This document shows positions 7,268-16,017 of a stretch of 64,000 bases of DNA, piece after piece. The notes beneath the pieces are model-generated. The model had not been told where the DNA came from and made no database searches. It was given only the letters and a program-made list of their open reading frames with translations. How positions within the stretch are numbered: the stretch's first letter is position 1; each line of letters starts with the position of its first letter. This stretch comes from Virgisporangium aliadipatigenens (GTDB taxonomy: Bacteria > Actinomycetota > Actinomycetes > Mycobacteriales > Micromonosporaceae): positions 1 through 64,000 of the forward strand of contig NZ_BOPF01000010.1 in NCBI RefSeq assembly GCF_016863615.1, written 5' to 3'. The translations under genes and the position numbers were made by a program.

Positions 7268-8437
7268 CTACGCGAGGTGGCCGCCGACCGAGGTGTAGCC
7301 CCGGAGCAGGTCGCGCGAGATGATCAGCCGCTGCATCTCGTCGCTGCCCTCGTAGATGCGCAGCAGGCGCACCTGGCGGTACCAGCGTTCGATCGGCAGC
7401 TCGCGCGTGTAGCCCATGCCGCCGTGGATCTGCAGGACCTTGTCGACCACGTCGTTGACCATGTTGGCGCCGTACAGCTTGGCGATCGAGGAGGCGTGGC
7501 GCGGGTCGCGGCCCTGGTCGACGGTCCAGGCGGCGTGCAGGACCAGCCAGCGCGCGGCCTCCAGTTCGACCTCCGCGTCGGCGATCATCCACTGGATGGC
7601 CTGGCGTTCCGACAGCGGCTTGCCGAACGTGACCCGCGAGCGGGCGTGGTCGATGGCCATCTGCAGGGTGCGTTCGGCGATGCCGAGGGCGCCCGACGGG
7701 ATGATGTAGCGGCCCCGGCCGATCCACTGCATGCCGAGCGTGAACCCCTGGCCGACCTCGCCGAGCACGTTGCGCGCGGGGACCCGCACGTCCTCGAAGA
7801 CCAGCGACGCCGGCCCGCCCTCGCCCATCGTCTGGATGAACTCCGACTTCCAGCCCATCGACCGGTCGACCAGGAACGCCGTCGAGCCCTCGTGCGCCTT
7901 CTTGTCCCGGTCGGTGCGCGCGACGACGATGGCGAAGTCCGCGTCGTTGCCGTTGGTGATGAACGTCTTCTCGCCGGAGAGCACCCAGTCCTCGCCGTCG
8001 CGGCGGGCGGTCATCCGGATGGCCGAGGGGTCGGAGCCCGCACCCGGTTCGGTGATGGCGAAGCAGGAGATCCGGTCACCGGCGATGGTGGGGATCAGGT
8101 ACTCGCGCTTCTGCTCCTCGTTGGCGTAGTACAGGATGTTGTCGGCCTCGCCACCGAAGCGGAACGGCACGAAGGTGCGCCCGAGCTCGGTCCACACGAG
8201 CGACTGCGTGACGGCCGGCAGCGCCATCCCGCCGTACTCCTCGGGGGTGCCGAGCCCCCAGAAGCCGAACGTCTTCGCCTTCTGCTGGAGGGTGCGCAGC
8301 TCGTCGCGGGTGAATCCGGGCTCGCCGCGGCGTTCCCGGCGGAGCACCTCGTCCTCCAGCGGCATCACCTCGCGGGTGATGAACGCGCGCGCCGTCTCAC
8401 GGATGGCCTGCTGCTCGTCGGTGAGGGAGAAGTCCAC
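7268..8437 (-). CDS. Acyl-CoA dehydrogenase family protein
   Basis: The 389-residue flavoprotein has the full family architecture. The N-terminal helical part starts MDFSLTDEQQAIRETARAFI. The FAD/substrate signatures are CFAITEPGAGSDPSAI and GEKTFITNGNDADFAIVVAR. The C-terminal part holds FGKPLSERQAIQWMIADAEV and the catalytic-base region RIYEGSDEMQRL with its glutamate. It would oxidise an acyl-CoA, passing electrons to ETF; the chain length or branching cannot be read. It leads an operon with the TetR gene 11 bases downstream. A palindromic operator lies about 40 bases upstream of the start. Confidence 0.92.
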   Translation of the reverse strand: MDFSLTDEQQAIRETARAFITREVMPLEDEVLRRERRGEPGFTRDELRTLQQKAKTFGFWGLGTPEEYGGMALPAVTQSLVWTELGRTFVPFRFGGEADNILYYANEEQKREYLIPTIAGDRISCFAITEPGAGSDPSAIRMTARRDGEDWVLSGEKTFITNGNDADFAIVVARTDRDKKAHEGSTAFLVDRSMGWKSEFIQTMGEGGPASLVFEDVRVPARNVLGEVGQGFTLGMQWIGRGRYIIPSGALGIAERTLQMAIDHARSRVTFGKPLSERQAIQWMIADAEVELEAARWLVLHAAWTVDQGRDPRHASSIAKLYGANMVNDVVDKVLQIHGGMGYTRELPIERWYRQVRLLRIYEGSDEMQRLIISRDLLRGYTSVGGHLA

Positions 8438-8477
8438 GGGGTGCCTCCGGGATGGGGTGGGCGGGCGAGCCGACGTA

Positions 8478-8496
8478 AAACTATCAGTGGTAGTTT
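8478..8496. promoter_or_regulatory. TetR-type operator of the ACAD-TetR operon
   Basis: AAACTATCAGTGGTAGTTT is an inverted repeat with arms AAACTA and TAGTTT plus matching inner CA and TG. It is conspicuously AT-rich and lies about 40 bases upstream of the acyl-CoA dehydrogenase start. Its form fits TetR dimers. Binding by the adjacent TetR protein is inferred. Confidence 0.7.
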
Positions 8497-8530
8497 CCGT
8501 CGTACAAGCGCCCGCCCGCGGCCCCTCCCG

Positions 8531-9499
8531 TCAGGCCTTGCCCAGGTAACGCGCCGCGCCCGGGTGCAGCGGCACCGGGTCCGTGTCCGGGCCCGAGGTC
8601 CGGTCGTAGTTGCCGGCCTCCGGGTGCACCTCGATCAGCTCCTGCTGGCGCTCGTAGAGGATCTTCGTCAGGTCGTAGGCCAGGTTCTCCGGCATCGACT
8701 GGTCCACCACCAGCAGGATCGACACGCAGATCGACGCGACCGGCGTCAGCTGGTCGTAGACGCCCTTCTCGATCTGGCCGACGCTGTACGCCGACCCGTA
8801 CTGCTGGCGCAGCGGCTCCAGCACCTCGTCCGACTTCACCAGCTCGAACTTCGCCTTGTCCGGGCCCGTCAACAGGTCGGTGATACCCGGCGTCGGCAGG
8901 CCACCGGAGAAGAACATCGCATCCGTCGTGCCGGCCTTCATGCCCTTCGTCGTCTCCGGCAGCGACAGCCGCTGCCGCGTCATGCCGGTGTCCGGGTCCA
9001 CCCCCGCCGCCTTGAGCAGCCGGCCGGCGAGCACGTCCGTACCGGAGTTCGGCGAACTCGTCGAGACCTTCTTGCCGGCCAGGTCCTTCAACGACTTGAT
9101 GCCGAGCCCGGTGCGCGCCACGACGTGCGTGTAGTTGCGGTAGACCCGCGACAGCGCGCGGATCTGCTGCGGCTTGTCCTTGAAGGCGTTCTGGCCGCGG
9201 AACGCGTCGGCGGCGCTGTCGGCCAGCGTGAACGCCACGTCCATGTCGCCCGAGGTGACCCGCTGGATGTTCTCGCCGGAGGCGCCGGTCGGCTCGGCAC
9301 GCGCCGAGTAGCCCGGCAGGTGGCGTTCGATCACGTCGGCCAGGCCGCCGCCGAGCTGGTAGAACACGCCCGTGGTGTTACCCGTCGCGATGAACAGCCG
9401 CCCGTCGTGCCACCGCTTCGGCGTGTCCGGCGACGAGCACGCCGCCAGCGCACCCAGTGTGCCGATGGTGAGGAACGAGCGTCGTCCCAGTCTGGTCAT
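8531..9499 (-). CDS. TAXI-type TRAP solute-binding lipoprotein (1)
   Basis: The 322-residue protein is a TAXI-family substrate receptor. It opens with a twin-arginine motif (RLGRRSFLTI) and a lipobox LAAC with Cys21, so it should be a Tat-exported lipoprotein on the outer face of the membrane. Family signatures are FIATGNTTGVFYQLGGGLAD, EPTGASGENIQRVTSGDMDV, KKVSTSSPNSGTDVLAGRLL and DAMFFSGGLPTP. The ligand is unknown; family members bind small carboxylates or amino acids. It overlaps the upstream roadblock gene by 4 bases, so it is translationally coupled to a signalling gene rather than to a permease. A second receptor lies at 12574-13572. Confidence 0.9.
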   Translation of the reverse strand: MTRLGRRSFLTIGTLGALAACSSPDTPKRWHDGRLFIATGNTTGVFYQLGGGLADVIERHLPGYSARAEPTGASGENIQRVTSGDMDVAFTLADSAADAFRGQNAFKDKPQQIRALSRVYRNYTHVVARTGLGIKSLKDLAGKKVSTSSPNSGTDVLAGRLLKAAGVDPDTGMTRQRLSLPETTKGMKAGTTDAMFFSGGLPTPGITDLLTGPDKAKFELVKSDEVLEPLRQQYGSAYSVGQIEKGVYDQLTPVASICVSILLVVDQSMPENLAYDLTKILYERQQELIEVHPEAGNYDRTSGPDTDPVPLHPGAARYLGKA

Positions 9500-9903
9500 C
9501 GCACTCCCGCCCGTGTCGCCGGTTCCAACGCATCCGCCACGCGATGCACGAGCATCGCTGTCTCGTAACCCACCTGGCCCAGGTCGCAGCCGGGTGCCCC
9601 GAGCACGCCGACCAGGGCGCGGTTGCCCACGGCCATGATCAGCATCACGCCGCCGTCCATGTCGACGATGGTCTGGCGCACCAGTCCCGTCGACAGGCAG
9701 CGCGCCGCACCGGAGGTGAGGCTCGCCAGACCGCTGATCACCGCCGCCAGCTGGTCGGCGAGGTCCGCGGAGAGATCCTGGGAGGTCGCCAGGCGAAGGC
9801 CGTCGCCGGAGACCGTCAGCGCCTGGACGGCGTCCGGCACCTGCTGGACGAACTGCGTCATCAGCCAGTCGAGCGGGCCGGTGCCGTTGTTGTGAGGCTG
9901 CAT
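9496..9903 (-). CDS. Roadblock/LC7 domain protein (CvnB-like)
   Basis: This 135-residue single-domain roadblock protein has the family pattern LDWLMTQFVQQVPDAVQALT, then VSGDGLRLATS, then DLADQLAAVISGLASLTSGA and VVLIMAVGNRAL-like strands. In actinobacterial conservons such proteins (CvnB) follow a sensor kinase and work with a DUF742 protein and a small GTPase. Here it follows a CvnA-like kinase at 30 bases, but no DUF742 or GTPase gene follows; a TAXI receptor gene overlaps it by 4 bases instead. A role in relaying kinase output is inferred. Confidence 0.88.
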   Translation of the reverse strand: MQPHNNGTGPLDWLMTQFVQQVPDAVQALTVSGDGLRLATSQDLSADLADQLAAVISGLASLTSGAARCLSTGLVRQTIVDMDGGVMLIMAVGNRALVGVLGAPGCDLGQVGYETAMLVHRVADALEPATRAGVR

Positions 9904-9933
9904 ATCAGTGGTCCTTCGGTGCGGGAGGTGTAC

Positions 9934-12480
9934 TTATCGGTTGCCGCTGCGACGCTGCGCGGCGGTGACGCCTTCGGAGAGCGCGGACAGCCGCGCCCGC
10001 ACGGAGTTCGGGTCGATGAGGCCGGACGTGGGAGCACCGGGCTGCACGGCCGCCGCGGGCTCCGGCGGCGCCGCCGGATCGGCCGACGGGTCGTACGCCG
10101 AGCCGGGCCGCCGCTTGGGCAGCAGGCCGTCCGGCTGCTGCGGTGGAACGGCCGGCGCGACCGGCACCGGGCCGAGCGGGGTACGCCCCGGCCCCGTCTG
10201 AACGGCCGGGATCTGCTGCGTCTGATCGTTCGGCTGCGCGGAGACGGACACCGGCGTCCGCCGGCCCGCACCGATCTCCGCCGGCCGTGGCGGCTCCGGC
10301 AGCGAACCCGGGAAGCCGTTGCCCCGCCCCGGATCCGTCACCATGCCGTTGCCCCGCGCGGCACCGGCGCCGACCGGGCTCGCCGCGGCGACCTCCGCCT
10401 GACGCGACCGCACGAACGGCCGGATCTCCAACGTCGGCGGCCCCGCCGCCAGCGACACCTCCGGCAGCTGCTGCTGCGGCGCCGGCGGGCGCTGCGCCTC
10501 GGCCGACAGCGCGCGGGGCAGGCCGTCGCCGCCGGCCAGGGCGGTACGCGGCAGGTACACGTAGGCGACGGTGCCGTCACCGGTGGCCATCAGCTCCACC
10601 TGGAACCCGTGCCGGGCGGCCAGGCGGGAGACCACGTGCAGGCCCATCGTGCCGGCCGCGGCACTGGACAGCGCCGCCGGGCGGGCCAGCCGCGCGTTGA
10701 TCTGGTCCAACCGGCCGGGCGAGATACCCACACCCCGGTCGTGCACCCGGACCGTCACGCCGTCCAGGGTGCGCCGCGCGTCGACGTACACCTGCGTCTC
10801 CGGCGGCGAGAAGTTCGTGGCGTTCTCCAGCAACTCCGCCAGCAGGTGCATGAGGTCGCCGATGACCGCGCTGGACAGCTGCACCTGCTCGACGTTCACC
10901 TGGACGCGGGCGTAGTGCTCGATCTCACCGGCCGCGGCCGTCACGACCACGCCCAGCGGGTACTCGCCGGTGGCGCCGCGGCTCGGCTCACCGCCCGCGA
11001 GGACCAGCAGGTTCTCGCCGTTGCGGCGCATGCGCGCGGCCAGGTGGTCCAGGGAGAACAGGCGCGCCAGCTCGGCGGGGTCGGTCTCGGTGCGCTCGAA
11101 CTCGTCCAGCAGCCGCAGCTGGCGTTCGACCAGGGTGCGGATGCGGCGGGCGAGCACCTCGGCCATGCGGGACAGGTCCACGCGCAGTTCGGCCTGCTCG
11201 GCGGCGAGGCGCAGCGCGGCGCGGTGCACCGTGACGAACGCCTCCGCCACCTCACCGACCTCGTCGCCGTCGGACGACAGCCGCTGGGTGAGCACCTGGG
11301 CAGCGCTCTCCCGGACGACGTTCTCCGGCTTGGCGCCGAGGGAGACGGCGTTGATGGCGTTCGGCAGTTCGTGGCGCGCCACCGTGAACGCCGCCGCGCG
11401 CAGCCGGCGCAGACGGCGCGAGATGCGCACCGCGAGATAGGTCGCCACGGAGAGCACCAGCACGGCGACGGCCGCGGTGAGCGCTCCCGTCGCGATGGCC
11501 GTGCGGGTGGTGGCCGTCGCCGTGTTGTCGGCCTCCTCGTCGAGGCTGTCCGACAGGGTGAGGCTCAGCTGGTTGAGGCGGCGGATCGTATTACTCTGCG
11601 CCACGTACCAGGCGTCGGCGTCCTTCTTCACCGCATCGCCGTCGGGGGTGGTGCTCTCCAGGACGCCGAGGATCAGCTTGTCGGCGTTCTCGACGTCGCT
11701 GCCGGAGATCAGCCGCTGGTACGCCTCGCGCGAGGGGCCGCTGGCGACCCGGGTGAAGTCCGCCTCGCGCTGGTCCCGGGCGCCGTGCAGGAGGGCCAGT
11801 TGGGCCTGCTCGCCGTTCTGCAGGCTCTTGCGGCCGAACACGGCGCGCAGGAGGTCGCGTTCGAGCGAGGCGAGCTGCTCGATACCCACGATGGTGGCGA
11901 CCTCACGCGCGGCGGCGGCGAGGTCGGGGTCCAGGATCTGCGGCGCGAGCGCGTCGGCGACGGCCAGCAGGCTGGTGGTGATGTCCCGGTACACCACGGC
12001 GGCGCGGGCCTGCTCGGTGGCGGTACGGGCGTTGTTCAGGCTGTTGAGTTGCGCCTCGGCGGCGTCGAGCGCGGCGCGCAGCTCCGGGGCGGCGGTCCGG
12101 GTGTCGGCCGCGCTGTCGCGGAAGTCCTTCATCGCCTGGTCGACCCGGCTCCGCTGCGCGGAAACCAGCTTCTCACCGGACTTGCCGCCACGGTCTTTCA
12201 GCGCGGCGGCCTCGGCGTTCTCGCGTTCGAGCTCGTGCACCAGCCGGGCCGTGGCGGTGGCCGTCCCGGCGAGGACCCGGGCGCGGGCCGCGTCGGTGGC
12301 GGCTCCGATCGCCTCGCGGGTCTGCACGACGCCCAGCGCTACGAACGCCAGCAGCGCGACGATGATGGGGGTGAGCAACTGCGTGCGCACCGACCACAGT
12401 TGTCCCCGTCCGCCCGGCCGATAGCGGTGACCGGTGACGGAGGCGTCCACCGTGGTGCGGGGACCGGACGCGAGCGCCAT
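9934..12480 (-). CDS. Conservon-type sensor histidine kinase (CvnA-like)
   Basis: The 848-residue membrane kinase has a first transmembrane segment at about residues 30-50, an extracytoplasmic NIT-like helical sensor region, a second segment near 325-345 (ALTAAVAVLVLSVATYLAV), a HAMP-like stretch, and a C-terminal ATPase domain. ATPase boxes are HLLAELLENATNFSPPETQV (N box), HDRGVGISPGRLDQIN (G1) and GTMGLHVVSRLAARHG (G2). No convincing H-box histidine is visible, as is usual in this class. A long Pro/Gln-rich tail follows. It sits between a TAXI-TRAP permease/receptor pair and a roadblock/receptor pair, suggesting it senses the transported solute (inference). Confidence 0.9.
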   Translation of the reverse strand: MALASGPRTTVDASVTGHRYRPGGRGQLWSVRTQLLTPIIVALLAFVALGVVQTREAIGAATDAARARVLAGTATATARLVHELERENAEAAALKDRGGKSGEKLVSAQRSRVDQAMKDFRDSAADTRTAAPELRAALDAAEAQLNSLNNARTATEQARAAVVYRDITTSLLAVADALAPQILDPDLAAAAREVATIVGIEQLASLERDLLRAVFGRKSLQNGEQAQLALLHGARDQREADFTRVASGPSREAYQRLISGSDVENADKLILGVLESTTPDGDAVKKDADAWYVAQSNTIRRLNQLSLTLSDSLDEEADNTATATTRTAIATGALTAAVAVLVLSVATYLAVRISRRLRRLRAAAFTVARHELPNAINAVSLGAKPENVVRESAAQVLTQRLSSDGDEVGEVAEAFVTVHRAALRLAAEQAELRVDLSRMAEVLARRIRTLVERQLRLLDEFERTETDPAELARLFSLDHLAARMRRNGENLLVLAGGEPSRGATGEYPLGVVVTAAAGEIEHYARVQVNVEQVQLSSAVIGDLMHLLAELLENATNFSPPETQVYVDARRTLDGVTVRVHDRGVGISPGRLDQINARLARPAALSSAAAGTMGLHVVSRLAARHGFQVELMATGDGTVAYVYLPRTALAGGDGLPRALSAEAQRPPAPQQQLPEVSLAAGPPTLEIRPFVRSRQAEVAAASPVGAGAARGNGMVTDPGRGNGFPGSLPEPPRPAEIGAGRRTPVSVSAQPNDQTQQIPAVQTGPGRTPLGPVPVAPAVPPQQPDGLLPKRRPGSAYDPSADPAAPPEPAAAVQPGAPTSGLIDPNSVRARLSALSEGVTAAQRRSGNR

Positions 12481-12503
12481 TGTCTCTCCAGGTGATTCGG
12501 TGC

Positions 12504-12550
12504 GTCCCGGGCCGGTGGTGTGAAAGGATTCACGGCCACCGGCCCGGGAC
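12504..12550. terminator. Strong intergenic hairpin between TAXI receptor 2 and kinase
   Basis: A perfect 15-base inverted repeat has arms GTCCCGGGCCGGTGG and CCACCGGCCCGGGAC, with an inner GTGAA/TTCAC stem. It lies in the 93-base gap between the TAXI receptor stop and the kinase start on the minus strand. No T-run follows, so it may only attenuate read-through or set relative transcript levels. Confidence 0.5.
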
Positions 12551-12573
12551 GATTCAGCTGAGCCCGGAACGTG

Positions 12574-13572
12574 CTACTTGCCGAGTGCGTACGCCGAGCC
12601 GCGGTGCAGCTGCACCGGGGTGGTGTTGCCGGCGATCGCCTTGTCGATGCCCTCGGCCGCCTTGTTCACCTTGACGAGTTCGGCCTTCTTGTCCAGCAGG
12701 GTCTTCGTCAGGGCGCAGGCGATGTTGGGGTCGATGTCATCCTTGACCAGCAGGACGTTCGGCACCACGATGCTCTGCGCGTCGGCCGTCTGCTTGTAGG
12801 TCGCCGCAGGAATCTTACCGGCCGAGTAGGCCGGGCTGATCTCCTGGAGCTTCGGCAGGAGCGGCGTCGGGTCGATGAACTTCGCGCCGTCCTTCAGCGA
12901 GGTGAACAGATCGGTGATGCCGCCGGTCGGCAGGCCGCCGGACCAGAAGAAGCCGTCGATCGTGCCGTCCTTCATGCCGTCGACCGTCTTGGTCAGGTCC
13001 AGCCGCTGGGGGCTGATGTCCTTCTCCGGGTCGAGGCCGGCGGCCTTGAGCATGCGCAGCGCGATGACCTCGGTGCCGGACTTGGCCGAACCGACGGAGA
13101 TCCGCTTGCCCTTCATGTCGGCGACCGAGTTGATGTTGGCCCCCGAGCGCACGATGACGTGCGTGTAGTTGTCGTAGATGCGCGCGAGCGCCTTCACCGG
13201 CTGCGGGCTGGTGAACGACTCCTTGCCGTTCACGGCGTCCGACGCGGTGTCGATCAGCGAGAACGCGACCTGGTGGGTTCCGGCCACCAGGAGCTGGATG
13301 TTCTGCACCGACGCGCCGGTCTCGGCGGCCGTGGCGGTGATCTTCTTGCCGGTGGCCTCACCGATCTGCGTCGCGTAGGCGTTGCCGAGCGCGAAGTAGA
13401 CGCCGGTCTGGTTGCCCGTCGCGATGCTCAGCCGGGTGTCGGCCGGCGGCTCGCAGGTGATCGGGGCATCCGCGCTGCCGGCCGTCGTGTCGGCATCCTT
13501 GCGGCCACCACAGCCGCCGGTGGCCGCGACAGCGACCACCAGCGCCACGGCACCGAGCAAGGTCTTTCTCAT
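12574..13572 (-). CDS. TAXI-type TRAP solute-binding lipoprotein (2)
   Basis: The 332-residue receptor has a Sec-type lipoprotein signal with lipobox ATGGC and Cys21. TAXI signatures are LSIATGNQTGVYFALGNAYA, AAETGASVQNIQLLVAGTHQ, KRISVGSAKSGTEVIALRML and DGFFWSGGLPTGGITDLF. It would bind the solute outside and hand it to the fused permease, whose stop overlaps its start by 4 bases (ATGA). It resembles the receptor at 8531-9499 in layout but not closely enough to look like a recent duplicate, so the two may bind different ligands or one may serve signalling. Confidence 0.92.
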   Translation of the reverse strand: MRKTLLGAVALVVAVAATGGCGGRKDADTTAGSADAPITCEPPADTRLSIATGNQTGVYFALGNAYATQIGEATGKKITATAAETGASVQNIQLLVAGTHQVAFSLIDTASDAVNGKESFTSPQPVKALARIYDNYTHVIVRSGANINSVADMKGKRISVGSAKSGTEVIALRMLKAAGLDPEKDISPQRLDLTKTVDGMKDGTIDGFFWSGGLPTGGITDLFTSLKDGAKFIDPTPLLPKLQEISPAYSAGKIPAATYKQTADAQSIVVPNVLLVKDDIDPNIACALTKTLLDKKAELVKVNKAAEGIDKAIAGNTTPVQLHRGSAYALGK

Positions 13573-15827
13573 GAGAGTTCTCCTTCGGGGGTCGCGACGC
13601 CACGCCGGCGCCGCACAAAAACGAGGAACGTGGCGAGGAGCGCCACCCCGACGCCGACGGCCGTGCTGACCGGGCTGAGCCAGAGCAGCAGCACGCCCGC
13701 GACGGCGGCGACGATCCGTTCGGGTGTGCCCGCCCGGCCGATGCCGGGGATCCAGCCGCCGGTGGCCACGGCGAGTGCCGCGACGGAGACGGCGGAGGCG
13801 AGCAACGCGTAGACGATCTCGCCGGCGGGTCCGAGGCCGAGCAGCCCGTTTCCGGCGGGAGCGGCCACGAACGCGATGGGCACCGCGTAGGCGGGCAGCG
13901 CGTACCGCAGCGTCTGCCACATGGTGGGGACGATGCGCCCGCCCGTGACGGCCGCCGCGGCGACCGATGCGAGGGCGGTGGGGGGAGTGGCCTCGGACAG
14001 CACCGCGAAGTAGAAGACGAACATCGCGACGGCCGCCTCGGACGCCCCGAGGTCGAGCAGGGCGGGGCCGATGATGACCCAGCCGATGATGAACGACGCG
14101 GTCACCGGGACGGCCAGCCCGAGGAGGGTCAGCGCGATCGCGGCGAACAGTGCGGTGAACAACCGGACCAGGGTGGGGTCGTCGGCGAGCGCCTGGCCAC
14201 CCTTGATCAGCAGGTTCGCGGCCTGCGGGCCGAGCCCGGTCTTGGTGGTGTTGACCGCGATGATGCCGGCCGCGGCGCAGACCGCCACCACCGGAAGCAC
14301 GCTGCGCACGCCCTCGGCGAGGGACATCAGCACCTGCCGGACCGCGCTCAGGGCCGCCCGGCCCACGTTGCGGTCGTCGCCGCGGGAGAAGCGGACCAGT
14401 CCCTCGATGACCCAGCCGGCCAGCGCGAACAGCGTCGCGTACACCACCGCGCGGGTGGCCGTGAATCCGTACGCCAGCAGACCAATGATGATGAACAGCG
14501 AGAGGAAGTGGTACCCGAAGCGGGCCAGGAGCCGCAGCGGAGAGGGCGTGTCCAGCTCGACCGCCCTGGTCCCCGAGCGCCGCGCGTCGATCTCGACGGC
14601 CAGCAGGATGCCCAGGTAGTAGAGGACCGTGGGGATCGTCGCCCAGCCCAGCACCTTGAGGTACGAGACCCCGAGGTACTCCGCGATGATGAACGCCGCC
14701 GCGCCGAGCGTGGGCGGCGAGAGGATCGCGCCGACGCCGGCCGCGGCGAGCATGCCGCCCGCGCGTTCGGCGGGGTAGCCGGCCTTCTTCAGGATCGGCC
14801 AGGTGACGGCGCCGATGCTCACCGTCGTCGCGGCACCCGATCCGGAGACCGTGCCGAGGAGGAAGCCGGCCGAGACGGCGGTGCGCCCGGGCGCGCTGCG
14901 CGAGCCGCGGAACGCCGCGACGGACAGGTCCACGAAGAACTTGCCGGCGCCGGCGAGTTGCAGCACCCCGCCGTAGATCGTGAACAGCACGATGTACGTG
15001 GCGGCCACGTCGAGCGGGGTGCCGTAGAAGCCGCTGCCCGAGTTGTACAGCCCGTCGATGATCTCCGACATGTCCATGCCGGCGTGAGCGATGTCCCACG
15101 TCTGCGGGATGTACCCGCCGTAGTAGCCGTACGCGAGGAAGAGCAGGCACACCGCGGGCAGGATCCAGCCGGTGGTCCGGCGGCAGGCCTCCAGGACGAG
15201 GAGGAGCAGGATGCCGCCCATGACGACGTCGGCCGGCGCGAGCAGGCCCTGACGATCAAGGAAAGCGTTGTATCCTCCGCCCTCATCCGCGCCGAACGAG
15301 ATCGGCAGCACTGGATAAAGGCAGGTCACGAGTGCCAAAAGAGCCAGGACCCAGTCCCACGCCCGGGGTCGGCCGTCGACGCGGTCGGCTCCGATCGGCT
15401 TGGCACGCCCCGGCAAACGGAACTCGATGGAATAACACAGGAAAATCAGCGGCAGGACCGTTGCCAGGAAAAGTATCAAGTAATACTGGCTGCCCTGCGC
15501 CAAAGGTCTGAACAATTGCCAAAGAGCGAACAGTCCGGAGCTGATCGCACCGATGGTGACAAGGATCGCGGGTATGCCGGTGAGGACCCGGCCCGGCTTC
15601 TCCTCGTCGTCGACGACGATCTCCGGCGGCGTGCCGAACTCGCTGATGGTGTGGTCGTGTGTGCTTGGTTGTACGGGTTCGTCCGCCGCCGCGGGGAGGC
15701 CGTTCCGGTCGTCCTCCCGGAGGCTCACAGGAACCTCGGATGTGTTGCCCGATCGCGATTCTGGTTGAGCAGCACCGCTCGCGGAATCAACGGCATCCGA
15801 GCCGTCAATTGGTGCGGCTGAATACAC
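13569..15827 (-). CDS. TRAP transporter fused permease (DctQM type, TAXI)
   Basis: The 752-residue integral membrane protein begins with a hydrophilic cytoplasmic stretch of about 90 residues, then a DctQ-like part with about four helices and a DctM-like part with many more. Family marks include GGYIPQTWDIAHAGMDM, LLGTVSGSGAATTVSIGAVT, GILAAAGVGAILSPPTLG-like loops (AGVGAILSPPTLGAAAFIIA) and FYFAVLSEATPPTALASVAA. It would drive sodium- or proton-coupled import of the solute delivered by the TAXI receptor gene that overlaps it. The operon reads permease, receptor, kinase, roadblock, second receptor. Confidence 0.93.
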   Translation of the reverse strand: MYSAAPIDGSDAVDSASGAAQPESRSGNTSEVPVSLREDDRNGLPAAADEPVQPSTHDHTISEFGTPPEIVVDDEEKPGRVLTGIPAILVTIGAISSGLFALWQLFRPLAQGSQYYLILFLATVLPLIFLCYSIEFRLPGRAKPIGADRVDGRPRAWDWVLALLALVTCLYPVLPISFGADEGGGYNAFLDRQGLLAPADVVMGGILLLLVLEACRRTTGWILPAVCLLFLAYGYYGGYIPQTWDIAHAGMDMSEIIDGLYNSGSGFYGTPLDVAATYIVLFTIYGGVLQLAGAGKFFVDLSVAAFRGSRSAPGRTAVSAGFLLGTVSGSGAATTVSIGAVTWPILKKAGYPAERAGGMLAAAGVGAILSPPTLGAAAFIIAEYLGVSYLKVLGWATIPTVLYYLGILLAVEIDARRSGTRAVELDTPSPLRLLARFGYHFLSLFIIIGLLAYGFTATRAVVYATLFALAGWVIEGLVRFSRGDDRNVGRAALSAVRQVLMSLAEGVRSVLPVVAVCAAAGIIAVNTTKTGLGPQAANLLIKGGQALADDPTLVRLFTALFAAIALTLLGLAVPVTASFIIGWVIIGPALLDLGASEAAVAMFVFYFAVLSEATPPTALASVAAAAVTGGRIVPTMWQTLRYALPAYAVPIAFVAAPAGNGLLGLGPAGEIVYALLASAVSVAALAVATGGWIPGIGRAGTPERIVAAVAGVLLLWLSPVSTAVGVGVALLATFLVFVRRRRGVATPEGELS

Positions 15828-15953
15828 GACCGCGTACGATACCCGACAGAAGCGGGTCGCAGTAGCTGTTGCTTTGCGTCACGAAATCGGCAGTTTTCCC
15901 CGCGCGTCGTCACCGAGCGCAGATCATCTGTCACGGTTCGGTCTCGCCGTTGG

Positions 15954-15967
15954 TGATCTTAAGATCA
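15954..15967. promoter_or_regulatory. Perfect 14-base palindrome in divergent promoter region
   Basis: TGATCTTAAGATCA is a perfect palindrome in the 190-base gap between the divergent TRAP permease gene and the orphan protein gene starting at 16018. Its AT content is unusual here, and it lies about 50 bases before the preferred GTG. It is a good candidate operator for one or both genes. Confidence 0.45.
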
Positions 15968-16017
15968 TGGTGCCCGACGCATCGAACCACCCCCCTGAAA
16001 CTTTCGCAGGAGCCGCC

